Source: Mactra quadrangularis
Taxonomy: Eukaryota > Mollusca > Bivalvia > Venerida > Mactridae
DNA length: 64,000 bases
Assembly (NCBI GenBank): GCA_025267735.1
Contig: CM046295.1
Location: forward strand, 10,551,167 to 10,615,166
Direction of reading: 5' to 3'
Below are positions 34,601 through 48,931 of the stretch, in pieces (positions within the stretch are counted from its first letter, which is position 1; each line of letters starts with the position of its first letter). Below the pieces are notes generated by a model. That model ran no database searches. It had not been told where the DNA came from and saw only the letters and a list, made by a program, of their open reading frames with translations. The position numbers were made by a program, and so were the translations under genes.

Positions 34601-35800
34601 TAAAAAAAGTTGCTCATTAAATTATAAAAAAATATCAAATGCCCATGAATTTTATCCATAAATACAAAACACACATAAAATTATGTAAAAATATTAAAAG
34701 TACATGAAATTATCTTTTAATGCTTATGGCATTATCCAAGAATACCAAACACACATGCAGTTACCAATCAATTCAATAGGCACATGCAATTATCCATAAA
34801 TACAAAATTCACATGAAAAAATATAAAACCCTTATAAAATTATTCATTAGTGCCATACCCTCATGACATTAATCATAAATGCAAAACCCATATGAAATTA
34901 TACATGAATACATAATCCACATGAAATTATACATGAATACCAAACCCACATGAAATTATACATGAATACCTAATCCACATGAAATAATACATGAATACCA
35001 AACCCATATGAAATTATACATGAATACCTAATCCACATGAAATTATACATGAATACCTAACCCATAAGAAATTATACATGAATACCAAACCCACATGAAA
35101 TTATACATGAATACCAAACCCACATGAAATTATACATGAATACCTAATCCAAATGAAATAATACATGAATACCAAATCCATATGAAATTATACATGAATA
35201 CCTAATCCACATGAAATTATACATGAATACCTAACCCATATGAAATTATACATGAATACCTAACCCATATGAAATTATACATGAATACCAAACCCACATG
35301 AAATTATACATGAATACCTAACCCATATGAAATTATACATGAATACCAAACCCACATGAAATTATACATGAATACCTAACCCATATGAAATTATACATGA
35401 ATACCAAACCCACATGAAATTATACATGAATACCTAATCCACATGAAATTATACATGAATACCTAACCCATATGAAATTATACATGAATACCAAACCCAC
35501 ATGAAATTATACATGAATACCTTACCCATATGAAATTATACATGAATACCAAACCCACATGAAATTATACATGAATACCTAACCCATATGAAATTATACA
35601 TGAATACCAAACCCACATGAAATTATACATGAATACCTAATCTACATGAAATTATCCATAAGTACCATATGCTTATGTCATTAATCATAAATGCCAAACT
35701 CATATGAAATTATACATGAATATCAAACCCACATGAAATAATTGATAAGTACTAATGGCACATAAAATAATCCATCAATACCTAATGCCTATGAAATTAT
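34601..35800 (+). repeat. 29-bp minisatellite A
   Basis: The unit is ATACATGAATACCAAACCCA then CATGAAATT. Copies with CCAAACCCACATG and CCTAACCCATATG often alternate, giving a 58-bp dimer in the middle. Edges are degenerate (TTATCCATAAATACCAAAC forms). Confidence 0.93.
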
Positions 35801-37978
35801 CCATTAATACCAAACACGCATGAACTCATCAAAAAGTCCCAAATGCCCAACAACACATGAATTTATCCATATATACCAGACTAGCTGATCCATGTGCATC
35901 AAACCCAGATAAGATAATCCATAAACATCCTACCCCGATGACATTATCCTTATACATCCAACCCAGATAAGATTGTCCATATACATCCAACCCAGATGAG
36001 ATGATCCATATAAAATTACCCATAAATACCAAACGCATATGAAATTATCAATAAATGATAAACCACTTTGAAAATAACAATAAATACCAATCCAACATGA
36101 AATTATCCATAAATACCAAACACACAGGAAAGTATATCCATAAATACCAACCCAGACTATCTGATCCATATACATCCAACCCAGATGAGATGATCCATAT
36201 AAAATTATCTATTAATACCAAGTACACATGAAAGTATCCCGAAATACCAACCCAGACTAGCTGTTCAATATACATCCAACCCAATTGAGAGTATCCATAT
36301 ACGTACATCCAACCCAGATGAGATGATCCATATAAATTATCCATGAATACCAAGCACACATGATAGTATCCATAAATACCAACCAGACTAGCTGATCCAT
36401 GTACATCCAACCCAGAAAATATCCATGAATACTAATCCCGCATGAAATTATCCATAAATACCAAACATACATGCACGCATATCCATAAATACCAACCCAG
36501 ACTATCTGATCCATATACATCCAAACCAGATGAGATCATCCATATACATCCAAACCAGAAAAAATCATCCATATACATCCAACACAGATAAGATCATCTG
36601 TATACATCCAAACCAGATAAGATCATCCGTATAAATCCAAACCAGATAAGATCATCCATATACATCCAAACCAGATAAGATAATCCAATACATCCAAACC
36701 AGATAAGATCATACATATATATCCAACACAGATGAGATCATCCCTATACAACCAAACCAGATACAATCATCCGTATACATCCAACACCGATGAGATCATC
36801 CATATACATCCAAACCAGATAAGATCATCCATATACATCCAAACCAGATAAGATCATACATATTCATCCCAACCAGATAAGATCATCCATATACATCCAA
36901 CTCAGATGAGATCATCCATATACATCCAACTCAGATGAGATCATCCATATACATCCAAACCAGATAAGATCATCCATATACATCCAACTCAGATGAGATC
37001 ATCCATATACATCCAACTCAGATGAGATCATCCATATACATCCAAACCAGATAAGATCATCCATATACATCCAACACAGATAAGATCATCTGTATACATC
37101 CAAACCAGATAAGATCATCCATATACATCCAACACAGATGAGATCATCCATATACATCCAAACCAGATAAGATCATCCATATACATCTAAACCAGATAAG
37201 ATCATACATATTCATCCCAACTCAGATAAGATCATCTATATACATTCAAACCAGATCAGATCATCCATATGCATCCAAACCAGATAAGATAATCCATATA
37301 CGTCTAAACCAGATGAGATCATCCATATATATCCAACACAGATGAGATCATCAATATTCATCCAAGCCAGATACGATCATCCATATACATCCAACACAGA
37401 TAAGATCATCCATATACATCCAACTCAGATGAGATCATCCATATATATCCAAACCAGATAAGATCATCCATATACATCCAACACAGATAAGATCATCTGT
37501 ATACATCCAAACCAGATAAGATCATCCATATACATCCAACTCAGATAAGATCATCTATATACATTCAAACCAGATCAGATCATCCATATGCATCCAAACC
37601 AGATAAGATAATCCATATACGTCTAAACCAGATAAGATCATCCATATATATCCAACACAGATGAGATCATCAATATTCATCCAAGCCAGATACGATCATC
37701 CATATACATCCAACTCAGATGAGATCATCCATATACATCCAAACCAGATTAGATCATCCATATACACCCAAACCAGATTAGATCATTCATATCTTCCAAC
37801 TCAGATGAGATCATCCATATACATCCAACACAGATGAGATTATCCATATACATCCAACCCAGATAAGATTACCCTGATACATCCAACACAGATGAGATGA
37901 TCCATATATACCCAACTATGATGAGACGATCCATACATACCAAAACCAGATGAGATGAGATGAGATGATCCATAATAT
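35801..37978 (+). repeat. 29-bp minisatellite B
   Basis: The unit is ATCATCCATATACATCCAAA then CCAGATAAG. The stretch 35801-36520 mixes A-like and B-like units. From 36520 the B form dominates with about 50 copies. Minus-strand ORFs (35829-36520) reflect the repeat, not genes. Confidence 0.93.
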
Positions 37979-38620
37979 TCCATGTCTCTTAGTTTTAGTT
38001 TGCATATGAAAAATGCATACACTCCGGCTTGAGATAAGACCACAGGTTACGGCAATGGTCGCAGCGCTCTTGCTTGAGGTCCTACTCCTAACGGAGTCCG
38101 TACCCAATGCATCCGTCGGGGTCAGTGTTCATTTGCCTTGGTGATCAAGGATATGTATGCACGCGTATACATCATCCATAGTGTTTCGTCACTATGTTTA
38201 GTGTATACGTCGTATGTCAAAACGGTGCGACTTAAGAGTTAGAGTTAAGACAAGCCCCACCTCTACTCACCCACCCAGAGTTGCACTGACTATTGCTTTA
38301 TGTGGGTAACTTGACCTTATATTGATGCGTTAGTTCTTAACTGATCTAACTGTATCATGTAAGCCAGTCACAAGTCTGGATAAACAAGGAGTGACCACGA
38401 TAGTAATCAAGCATAATAATCCATGAATATAATCGATTCTCTGATAATAATTGAACAAATCACTCACACCACCCATCAACATACATAAATAAGTATCAGT
38501 CAAGCTCTGTTGGATGGAGTTTATGATCAAAATTCACTTTTCAACTAAGAACTCTTTCAAAGTAAAAGTTTATCAATGTGTGGCATGCTGCTGCATATCA
38601 CTTGGGACCAGCGACATGAC

Positions 38621-38706
38621 ACTCTTTTAGTTTAATGCAAAACACCTTGTGCTATTGATCAGTCTCTATGTCATGAGGAGTTCTGAGTTCAAGTCTCAGT
38701 GGGAGT
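38621..38706 (+). ncRNA. tRNA-like sequence (pseudogene or SINE head)
   Basis: Perfect T-arm: CTGAG (38683-38687), loop TTCAAGT, CTCAG (38695-38699), with a box-B-like GTTCAAGTCTC. The acceptor ACTCTTT (38621-38627) pairs with TGGGAGT (38700-38706) except one position. D-arm-like GTTT/AAAC lies at 38630-38643. The anticodon arm does not form a normal 5-bp stem, so a functional tRNA is unlikely. Confidence 0.35.
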
Positions 38707-39539
38707 TAATTGGCTGGGTCTCAGATGATTTGTTTGAGTTGTGTTTAATTAATATTTTAAAAATTGTATAATGAAGAATGTTTAAGCATAAAAGTCAGTA
38801 TACATCAGGAAAATGTATCTTCTTCATGCTAAGAAAGACAAAAACATATGTTATTATAGTACCCTCCAAATGTTTTAGTCAATAACTTGACAAAATTCTT
38901 CTTACAGTATATCTAAGGGAGATAATCCAATCTAGATTTTCCATTCATATGTATTACTGAATTCTAAAATGTTGATATTTAAAGAAAATAAGCACCTAAT
39001 TTTTTATTATCTTCCCCTCTTTATTACTGGAGATTACAACATTTGGAACTCCTTGGCCATGTGCTATTAATTCATGAATTAAAAGGTCAAGGTGTTCCAA
39101 ATTGATATTACAGAACAGCTAATGTATTAACTATTAAACTTGTATTTGGTAAAACCTGTGTCAGCAAATAATTACCGATGTATATTAAGCTTGTACTTGT
39201 TAACTTTTCAATTCAGTAAAGATTTCAGGGGCGCAATATAGTCTAATTAACCTTTTTTATTTCGATATTTATAGATTTGATGAGCAGATCCATACTGTAG
39301 ACTATTATGGCTACATTCTGTAGCAAAAATGACTAGGCATCTTCTAATATTAACCTTAAAATGCAATTAATAACAAGAACCACTTGTTCACTTATTTGCA
39401 CAAAATTATATGCCCATATTTTCTCATCGTAATAGAACTGTTATACTTCAAATCATGACACAGCATATTACATAAATTTTGAGATACAAACATCTACAAT
39501 ACGTCTGTTTAGTAGATGCATGATCAACAACTACATGAA

Positions 39540-39561
39540 TGACGTCACACTTATGACGTCA
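39540..39561. promoter_or_regulatory. Two full CRE palindromes
   Basis: TGACGTCA occurs at 39540-39547 and 39554-39561, 14 bp apart, followed by a TCATGACA variant. The full 8-bp CRE is the CREB/ATF site (family knowledge). No adjacent transcription unit is visible, and the tandem motif could equally be a short duplication. Confidence 0.4.
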
Positions 39562-39629
39562 CACTCATGACACATTTCTTTGTTTTGGTGTGTTCTGTAT
39601 GACATATAGTATGTAAGCATGGCATTGCT

Positions 39630-42600
39630 TCAGAGCATTCTTATTTTTATTGTCTTAATAAACATTGAACATATAAGTTCTATGTTGCTGTATATTATTG
39701 TATAAATATAGAAATATGTGAGTGACAGACAAAATAAGTATGAATATAAAGATGATGGACAAAATTTAGTATAAATATAGAAATATAGGAATGATGAAAA
39801 TTTATAGAATGAATATTGAAATGATGAACAAAATGTAGTATGAATATAGAAAAATAGAAATGATAAACAAAATATAGTATGAATATAGAAATATAGGAAT
39901 GATGAACAAAATATAGTATGAATATAATAATATAAAATAATGAACATAATATAGCATGAATATAGGAATGATGAAATGATGAACTAAATATAGCATGAAT
40001 ATAGAAATGTTAAACAAACTAAAGCATGAATATTGAAATGATAAACAAAATATAGCATGAAAATAGAAATATAGAAATGATGAACAAAATAAAGCATAAA
40101 TATAGAAATATAGGAATGATGAACAAATATAGCATGAATATAGAAAAGATGCACAAAATATAGCATGAATATAGAAATATAGGAGTGATGGACAAAATAT
40201 AGCATGAATAAAGGAATGATGAACAAAATATAGCATGAATATAGAAATAAAGAAATGAACAAAATATAGCATGAATAAAAAAATATAGGAGTGATGAACA
40301 AAATATAGTATGAATATAGAAATATAGGCACGTTGAACAAAATATAGTATGAATATAGAAATATAGGCATAATGAACAAAATATAGCATGAATATAGAAA
40401 TATAGGAGTGATGAACAAAATATAGTATGAATATAAAAATATAGGAATGATGAACAAATATAGCATGAATATAGAAAAAAAAATGATGAACAAAATATAG
40501 TATGAATATAGAAATATAGGAGTGATGGACAAAATATAGCATGAATATAGAAAAATAAAAATGATGAACAATATATAGCATGAATATAGACATATAGGAA
40601 TGATGAACAAAATATAGTTTGAATGTAGAAATATGGAATGATGAACAAAATATAGTATGAATATAGTAATATAAAATAATGAACATAATATAGCATGAAT
40701 ATAGGAATGATGAAATGATGAACTAAATATAGCATGAATATAGAAATGTTAAACAAACTAAAGCATGAATATTGAAATGATAAACAAAATATAGCATGAA
40801 AATAGAAATATAGAAATGATGAACAAAATAAAGCATAAATATAGAAATATAGGAATGATGAACAAATATAGCATGAATATAGAAAAAAAATGATGAACAA
40901 AATATAGTATGAATATAGAAATATAGGAGTGATGGACAAAATATAACATGAATATAGAAAAATAAAAATGATGAACAATATATAGCATAAATATAGACAT
41001 ATAGGAATGATGAACAAAATATAGTTTGAATGTAGAAATATAGGAATGATGAACAAAATATAGTATGAATATAGGAATGATGAACAAAATATAGCATGAA
41101 TATAGAAATATAGGAATGATGAACAAAATATAGCATGAATATAGAAATATAGGAGTGATGGACAAAATATAGCATGAATATAGAAAAATAAAAATGATAA
41201 ACAAAATATAACATGAATATAGAAATATAGCAGTGATGAACAAAATATAGTATGAATATAGAAATTTAGGAATGGTGAACAAAATATAGCATGAATATAG
41301 AAAAAAAAATGATGAACAAAATATAGTATGAATATAGAAATATAGGAGTGATGGACAAAATATAGCATGAATATAGAAAAATAAAAATGATGAACAATAT
41401 ATAGCATGAATATAGACATATAGGAATGATGAACAAAATATAGTTTGAATGTAGAAATATAGGAATGATGAACAAAATATAGTATGAATATAGTAATATA
41501 AAATAATGAACATAATATAGCATGATTATAGGAATGATGAAATGATGAACTAAATATAGCATGAATATAGAAATGTTAAACAAACTAAAGCATGAATATT
41601 GAAATGATAAACAAAATATAGCATGAAAATAGAAATATAGAAATGATGAACAAAATAAAGCATAAATATAGAAATATAGGAATGATGAACAAATATAGCA
41701 TGAATATAGAAAAAAAATGATGAACAAAATATAGTATGAATATAGAAATATAGGAGTGATGGACAAAATATAACATGAATATAGAAAAATAAAAATGATG
41801 AACAATATATAGCATGAATATAGACATATAGGAATGATGAACAAAATATAGTTTGAATGTAGAAATATAGGAATGATGAACAAAATATAGTATGAATATA
41901 GAAATATAGGAATGATGAACAAAATATAGCATGAATATAGAAATATAGGAATGATGAACAAAATATAGCATGAATATAGAAATATAGGAGTGATTGACAA
42001 AATATAGCATGAATATAGAAAAATAAAAATGATGAACAAAATATAACATGAATATAGAAATATAGCAGTGATGAACAAAATATAGTATGAATATAGAAAT
42101 GTAGGAATGGTGAACAAAATATATCATGAATATAGAAATATAGGAATGATGAACAAAATATAGCATGAATATAGAAAAAAAAATGATGAACAAAATATAG
42201 TATGAATATAGAAATATAGGAGTGATGGACAAAATATAGCATGAATATAGAAAAATAAAAATGATGAACAATATATATAGCATGAATATAGACATATAGG
42301 AATGATGAACAAAATATAGTTTGAATGTAGAAATATAGGAATGATGAACAAAATATAGTATGAATATAGTAATATAAAATAATGAACATAATATAGCATG
42401 AATATAGGAATGATGAAATGATGAACTAAATATAGCATGAATATAGAAATGTTAAACAAACTAAAGCATGAATATTGAAATGATCAACAAAATATAGCAT
42501 GCAAATAGAAATATAGAAATGATGAACAAAATAAAACATAAATATATAGAAATATAGGAATGATGAACAAATATAGCATGAATATAGAAAAAAAGATGAT

Positions 42601-45600
42601 GAACAAAATAAAGTTTGAATATAGAAATATAGGAGTGATGGACAAAATATAACATGAATATAGAAAAATAAAAATGATGAACAAAATATAGTTTGAATGT
42701 AGAAATATAGGAATGATGAACTAAATATAGCATGAATATATGAATGATGAACAAAATATGGTAAAAATATGGAAACATAGGAATGGTGAACAAATTAAAG
42801 TATAAATATAGAAGTAAAGTATTGATAAACATAATATAGCATGAATATTGTAATGATGAACAAAATACAGCATAAATATAGAAAAATAGAAATAATGAAC
42901 AAAATATAGTATGAACATAGAAATATAGTTATGATGAACACAATATAGCATAATTATAGAAAAAATGAACAAAAAATAGTATGAATATAGAAATATAGAA
43001 ATGATAAACAAAATATAGCATGAATATAGAAACGTTTAACAAAATATAGCACGAACAGAGAAACAATGAAATAATATAGCATGAATATAGAAATATAGAA
43101 ATGATAAACAAAATATAGCATGAATATAGAAACGTTAAACAAAATATAGCATAAATAGAGAAATAATGAACAAAATATAGCATGAATATAGAAATGATGA
43201 ACAAAATATAGTATGAATATAGGAATGATGAACAAAATATAGCATGAATAGAAAAAATAGAAATAATGAACAAAATATAGTATGAATGTAGAGATATGGG
43301 AATGATGAACACAATATAGCATAAATATACAAAATAGAAATGATAAACAAAATATTGTATGAATAAAAAAAAGAATGATGAACAAAATACAGTATGAATA
43401 TAAAATGAAGAAACGATGAACAAAATATAGCATGAATATAGAAAAGATGAACAACATATAGCATGAATATAGAAATTATCGCATGAATATAAAAATGATG
43501 AACAAAATATAGCATGGATATAGAAATATTGTAATGATGAACAAAATATAGCATGAATATAGAAATAATGATCAAATTATAGCATGAATGTAGAAATATA
43601 GAAATGATAAACAAAATATAGCATGAATATAGAAATATAATAATAATGATGAACAAAATATAGCATGAATATAGAAATGATGAACAAAATAAATCATGAA
43701 ATTAGAAATAAAGAAATGATGAACAAAATGTATCATGAATATTGTAATAAAAAATATAGCATGAATATAGAAATGACGAACAAAATATACCATGAATATA
43801 ACATATAATAATAATGAACAAAAACAGTATAAATAGAGAAGTATAGAAATAATGAACAAAATATAGCATGAATATAAAAAAAAAGAAATGATGAACAAAA
43901 TATAGTATGAATATAGGAATGATGAACAAAAAAAAGTATAAATATAGGAATGATAAACAAAATATAGTATGAATATAGGAATGATGAACAAAATATAGCA
44001 TGAATATAGAAAAATAGATATAATGAAAAAAATATAGTATGAATATAGAAATAAAGAAATAATGAACAAAATAAAGTATGAATATAGAATTATAGAAATA
44101 TTGAACAAAATATAGCATGAATATATGAATGATGAACAAAATATAGCATGAATATAGAAAAATAGAAATAAACAAAATATAGCATGAATATAGAAATAAA
44201 GAAATAATGAACAAAATGTAGCATGAATAAAGAAATGTAGGAGTGAAGAGCAAAATATAGCATAAATATAGAAATATAAAAATGATGAACATAATATAGC
44301 ATGAAAATTGAAATATAGAAATGATGAACAAAATATAGCATGTATATAGAAATGTTAAACAAAATAAAGCATGAATATAAAAATGATGAAGAAAGTATAG
44401 CACAAATATAGAACTATAAAAATGATGAACAAAATGGAACATAAATATATGACTGATGAACAAAATATAGTATGAATATAGAAATGTTAAACAAAATGAA
44501 GCATGAATATAAAAATTATGAACAAAATATATCACAAATATAGGAATATAAATGATGATCAAAATAAAGCACAAATTTATATAGATATATTGGAATGATG
44601 AACAAAATATAGTATGAATATAGAAATATAGGAGTGATGGACAAAATAAAGCACAAATATAGAAATAATGAAATGATGAACAAAATATAGTATGAATATA
44701 GAAAAATAGAAATGATGAACAAAATATAGAATGAATATAGGAATGATGAACAAAATATAGCATGAACATAGAAATAAGGAACAATAAATAGTATGAATAT
44801 AGAAAAAAGAAATAATAAACAAAGTAAAGTATGAATATAGAAATATAGAAATAATGAACAAAATATTGCATGAATATAGAAATGTTAAACAAAATATAGC
44901 ACAAATATAAAAATATAGGAATGATGAACAAAATATAGTATGAATATAGAAAAATAGAAATGATGAACATAATATAGTATGAATATAGGAATGAAGAACA
45001 AAATATAGCATGAATATAAAAAAAAGAAATGATGAACAAAATATAGTATGAATATAGAAATATAGGAATGATAAACAAAATATAGTATGAATATAGAATG
45101 TAGAAACGATGAACAAAATATAGCATGAATATAGAAAAGATGAACAACATATAGCATGAATATAGAAATTATAGCATGAATATAGAAATGAGGAACAAAA
45201 TATAGCATGAATGTAGAAACATAGTAATGATGAACAAAATACAGCATGAATATAGAAATTATAGCATGAATATAGAAATGAGGAACAAAATATAGCATGC
45301 ATATAGAAATTATAGCATGAATATAGAAATAAAGAACAAAATATAGCATTGATATAGAAACATAGTAATGATGAACAAAATATAGTATGAATATAGAAAT
45401 ATAGTAATGATGAACAAAATACAGCATGAATATAGAAATTATAGCATGAATATAGAAATGAGGAACAAAATATAGCATGCATATAGAAATTATAGCATGA
45501 ATATAGAAATAAAGAACAAAATATAGCATTGATATAGAAACATAGTAATGATGAACAAAATATAGTATGAATATAGAAATATAGTAATGATGAACAAAAT

Positions 45601-45833
45601 ATAGCATGAATATAGAAATAATGAACAAATTATAGTAAGAATATATACTATAGTAATGATGAACAAAATATAGCATGAATATTGAAATGATGAATAAAAT
45701 ATAGCATGAATATAGAAATATAGTAAAGATGAACTTAATATAGCATGAAAATTGAAATGATGAACAAAATATAGCATGAATATAGAAAAATAAAAATGAT
45801 GAACAAAATATAGTATGAATATAGAAATCAGCA
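39630..45833 (-). repeat. 39-bp AT-rich minisatellite, about 155 copies
   Basis: The unit (plus strand) is GAATATAGAAATATAGGAAT then GATGAACAAAATATAGTAT. The 39-bp period equals 13 codons and the consensus minus strand has no stop. As a result all three minus frames yield long artificial ORFs, up to 482 codons, with a 13-residue aromatic repeat. Indels shift frames freely between units, which is not expected under coding constraint. Higher-order blocks recur at about 39927, 40666, 41493 and 42368. Confidence 0.95.
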
Positions 45834-48800
45834 CTGCCATTGGTCACGTGTCATGGACAGGTCACCCGATCACCACTTCGGGGCTGGATTGTCTGCCCCT
45901 GAAAATCTGGTCTATTTCTTTTATAGACATATAGTACAGTAGCCTATACATGTATATGACTCTACTGAACATGGGGGACCGATTTTTCGCTTGACCGCTC
46001 ACAACCAGCCTAACCAGCACTGCCATTGGTCACACGTCATGGACAGTTCACCCGATCACCACTTTTCGACTGGATTGTCCCCCTCCTGAAAATCTGGTCT
46101 ATTTCTCATATAGACATATAGTACAGTATCCTATACATGTATATGATTCTACTGAACATTGCTGACTAATTTCGCGCTTGACCGCTCACAGCCAGCCTAA
46201 CCAGCACTACCATTGGTCACGTGTTATGGACAGGTCACCCGATCACCAGTTTGCGGCTGGATTGTCTCCCCCTGAAAATCTGTTCTATTTCTCACATAGA
46301 CATATAGTACAGTAAGCTATACATGTATATGACTCTACTGAACATGGCAGACCGATTTCCCGCTTGACCGCTCACAGCCAGCCTAACCAGCACTGCCATT
46401 GGTCATGTGTCATGGACAGGTCACCCGATCACCACTTTGTTGCAGGATTGTCTCTCTTTGAAAATCTTGTATATTTCTCATATAGACATATAGTACAGTA
46501 GGCTATACATGTATATGACTCTCCTGAACATGGCGGACCGATTTTGTGCTTGACCGCTCACAGCCAGCCTAACCAGCACTGCCATTGGTCACGTGTCATG
46601 GACAGTTCACCCGATCACCACTTTGCGGCTGGATTGTCTCCCCCTGAAAATCTGGTCTATTTCTCATATAGACATATAGTACAGTAGGCTATACATGAAT
46701 ATGACTCTACTGAACATGTGGACCGATTTCCTGCTTGACCGCTCACAGCCAGCCTAACCAGCACTGCCATTGGTCACGTGTCATGGACAGGTCACCCGAT
46801 CACCACTTTGCAACTTGATTGTCTGCCCCTTAAAATCTTGTCTATTTCTCATATAGGCATGCATGTATAGAGCAGTAGCCTATACATGTATATGACTCTA
46901 CTGAACATGGCGGACCAATTTCTTGTTGATCGCTCCCAGCCAGCCTAACCAGCACTGCCATTGGTCATATGTCATGGACAGGTCACCATCACCACTTTGC
47001 GGCTGGATTGTCTCCCCCATGAAAATCTGGTCTATTTCTCATATTGACATATAGTACAGTAGCCTATTCATGTATATGATTTTAATGAACATGGCGGACT
47101 GATATGCCGCTTGACTGCTCACATCCAGCCCAACCAGCACTGCCATTGGTCACGAGTCATGGACAGGTCACCCGATCACCACTTTGCAGCTGGATTGTCT
47201 CTCCCGGAAAATCTGGTCTATTTCTCATATTGACATATAGTACAGTAGCCTATTCATGTATATGATTCTACTGAACATGGCGGACTGATTTGCCGCTTGA
47301 CTGCTCACAGCCAGCCTAACCAGCACTGCCATTGGTCACGAGTCATGGACAGGTCACCAGATCACCACTTTGCAACTGGATTGTCTCCCCCTGAAAATCT
47401 GGTCTATTTCTCATATAGACATATAGTACAATATCCTATGCATGTATATGACTCTACTGAACATGGCAGACCGATTTCTCCCTTGACCGCACACAGCATG
47501 CCTAACAAGCACTGCCATTGGTCACATGTAGTGGACAGGTCACCTGATCTCAACTTTGTGGCTTGATTGTCTCCCCCTAAAAATCTGGTCTATTTCTCGT
47601 ATAGATAAACATGTATAGTACAGTAGCCAATACATGTATATGACTGTACTGAATATGGTGGACCGATTTTTTGCTTGACCGCTCACAGCCAGCCTAACCA
47701 GCACTGCCATTGGTCACGTGTCATGGACAGGTCACCTGATCACCACTTTGCGACTGGATTGTCTCCCCCTAAAAAATTTAGTCTAATTCTCATATAGACA
47801 TATAGTACAGTTGCCTATATGACTCTACTGAACAAAGGGGACTGATTTTGCGCTTGACAGCTCACAGCCAGCCTAACCAGCACTGACATTGGTCAAATGT
47901 CATGGACAGGTCACCCGATCACCACTTTGCGTCTGGATTGTCTTCCCCTGAAAATCTGGTATATTTCTCATATAGACATATAGTACAGTAGCCTATACAT
48001 GTATATGACTACTGAACATGGCGGACCGATTTCGCGCTTGACCGCTCACAGCCAGCCTAACCAGCACTGCCATTGGTCACAAGTTTTGGACAGGTCACCC
48101 GATTACCACTTTGCGGCTGGATTGTCTCCCCCTGAAAATCTGGTCTATTTCTCACATAGACATTCATGTATAGTACAATAGCCTATACATGTATATAACT
48201 CTACTGAACATGGTGGACCAATTTCGCACTTGACCGCTCACAGCCAGCCTAACAAGCACTGCCATAGGGCACATGTCATGGACCGGTCACCCGATCACCA
48301 CTTTGCTGCTGGATTGACTCCCCCTGAAAATCTGGTCGATTTTTCATATAGACATATAGTACAGTAGCCTATACATGTATATGACTCTACTGAACATGTG
48401 GACCGATTTTACACTTGACTGCTCACAGCCAGCCTAACCAGCACTGCCATTGGTCACGTATCATGGACAGGTCACCCAATCACCACTTTGCGGCTGGATT
48501 GTCTCCCCCTAAAAATCTGGTCTATTTCTCATATAGACATTTAGTACAGTAGGCTATACATGTATATGACTGTACTGAACATGGCGGACTGATTTCGCGC
48601 TTGACCGCTCACAGCCAGCCTAACCAGCACTGCCATTGGTCACGTGTCATGAACAGGTCACCCGATCACCACTTTGCAGCTGGATTGTCTCCCCCTGAAA
48701 ATCTGGTCTATTTCTCATATTGACATATAGTACAGTAGCCTATACATGTATATGACTCTACTGAACATGGCGGACTGATTTGCCGCTTGACTGCTCACAG

Positions 48801-48931
48801 CCAGGCTAACCAGCACTGCCATTGGTCACGTGTCATGAACAGGTCACAGGATCACCACTTTGCGGCTGGATTGTCTTCCCCTGAAAATTTGGTCTATTTC
48901 TCATAAAGACATATAGTACAATATCCTATAC
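45834..48931 (+). repeat. 186-bp satellite, plus orientation, first block
   Basis: The consensus counts to exactly 186 bp. Landmarks are CAGCACTGCCATTGGTCACG, CATGGACAGGTCACCCGATC, CACCACTTTGCGGCTGGATT, CATATAGACATATAGTACAG and TACATGTATATGACTCTACT. About 16-17 monomers. It abuts the 39-bp array directly at 45833/45834. One frame per monomer is open for about 60 codons up to a TAG in CAGTAGCCT, which explains the repetitive ORFs. Confidence 0.95.

Larger units (their letters stand above)
37979..39629. other. Unique spacer between arrays
   Basis: At about 38030-38130 there is a GC-richer patch with minus-strand open frames (37916-38107) lacking ATG starts and recognisable domains. An imperfect inverted repeat built on ATTTGGAAC lies near 39048-39102. 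Otherwise it is AT-rich non-coding apart from the two features listed next. Confidence 0.45.

Noticed and set aside
35829..38107. Minus-strand ORFs rich in Trp, Ile, Gly, Tyr
   Set aside because: Reading of the 29-bp minisatellite and its edge; no ATG in several and no conserved frame.
39630..45847. Long minus-strand ORFs (up to 482 codons) with Tyr/Phe/Ile-rich repeats
   Set aside because: They are translations of a stop-free 39-bp repeat in three frames at once. Units carry frame-shifting indels and there are no exon or start signals.
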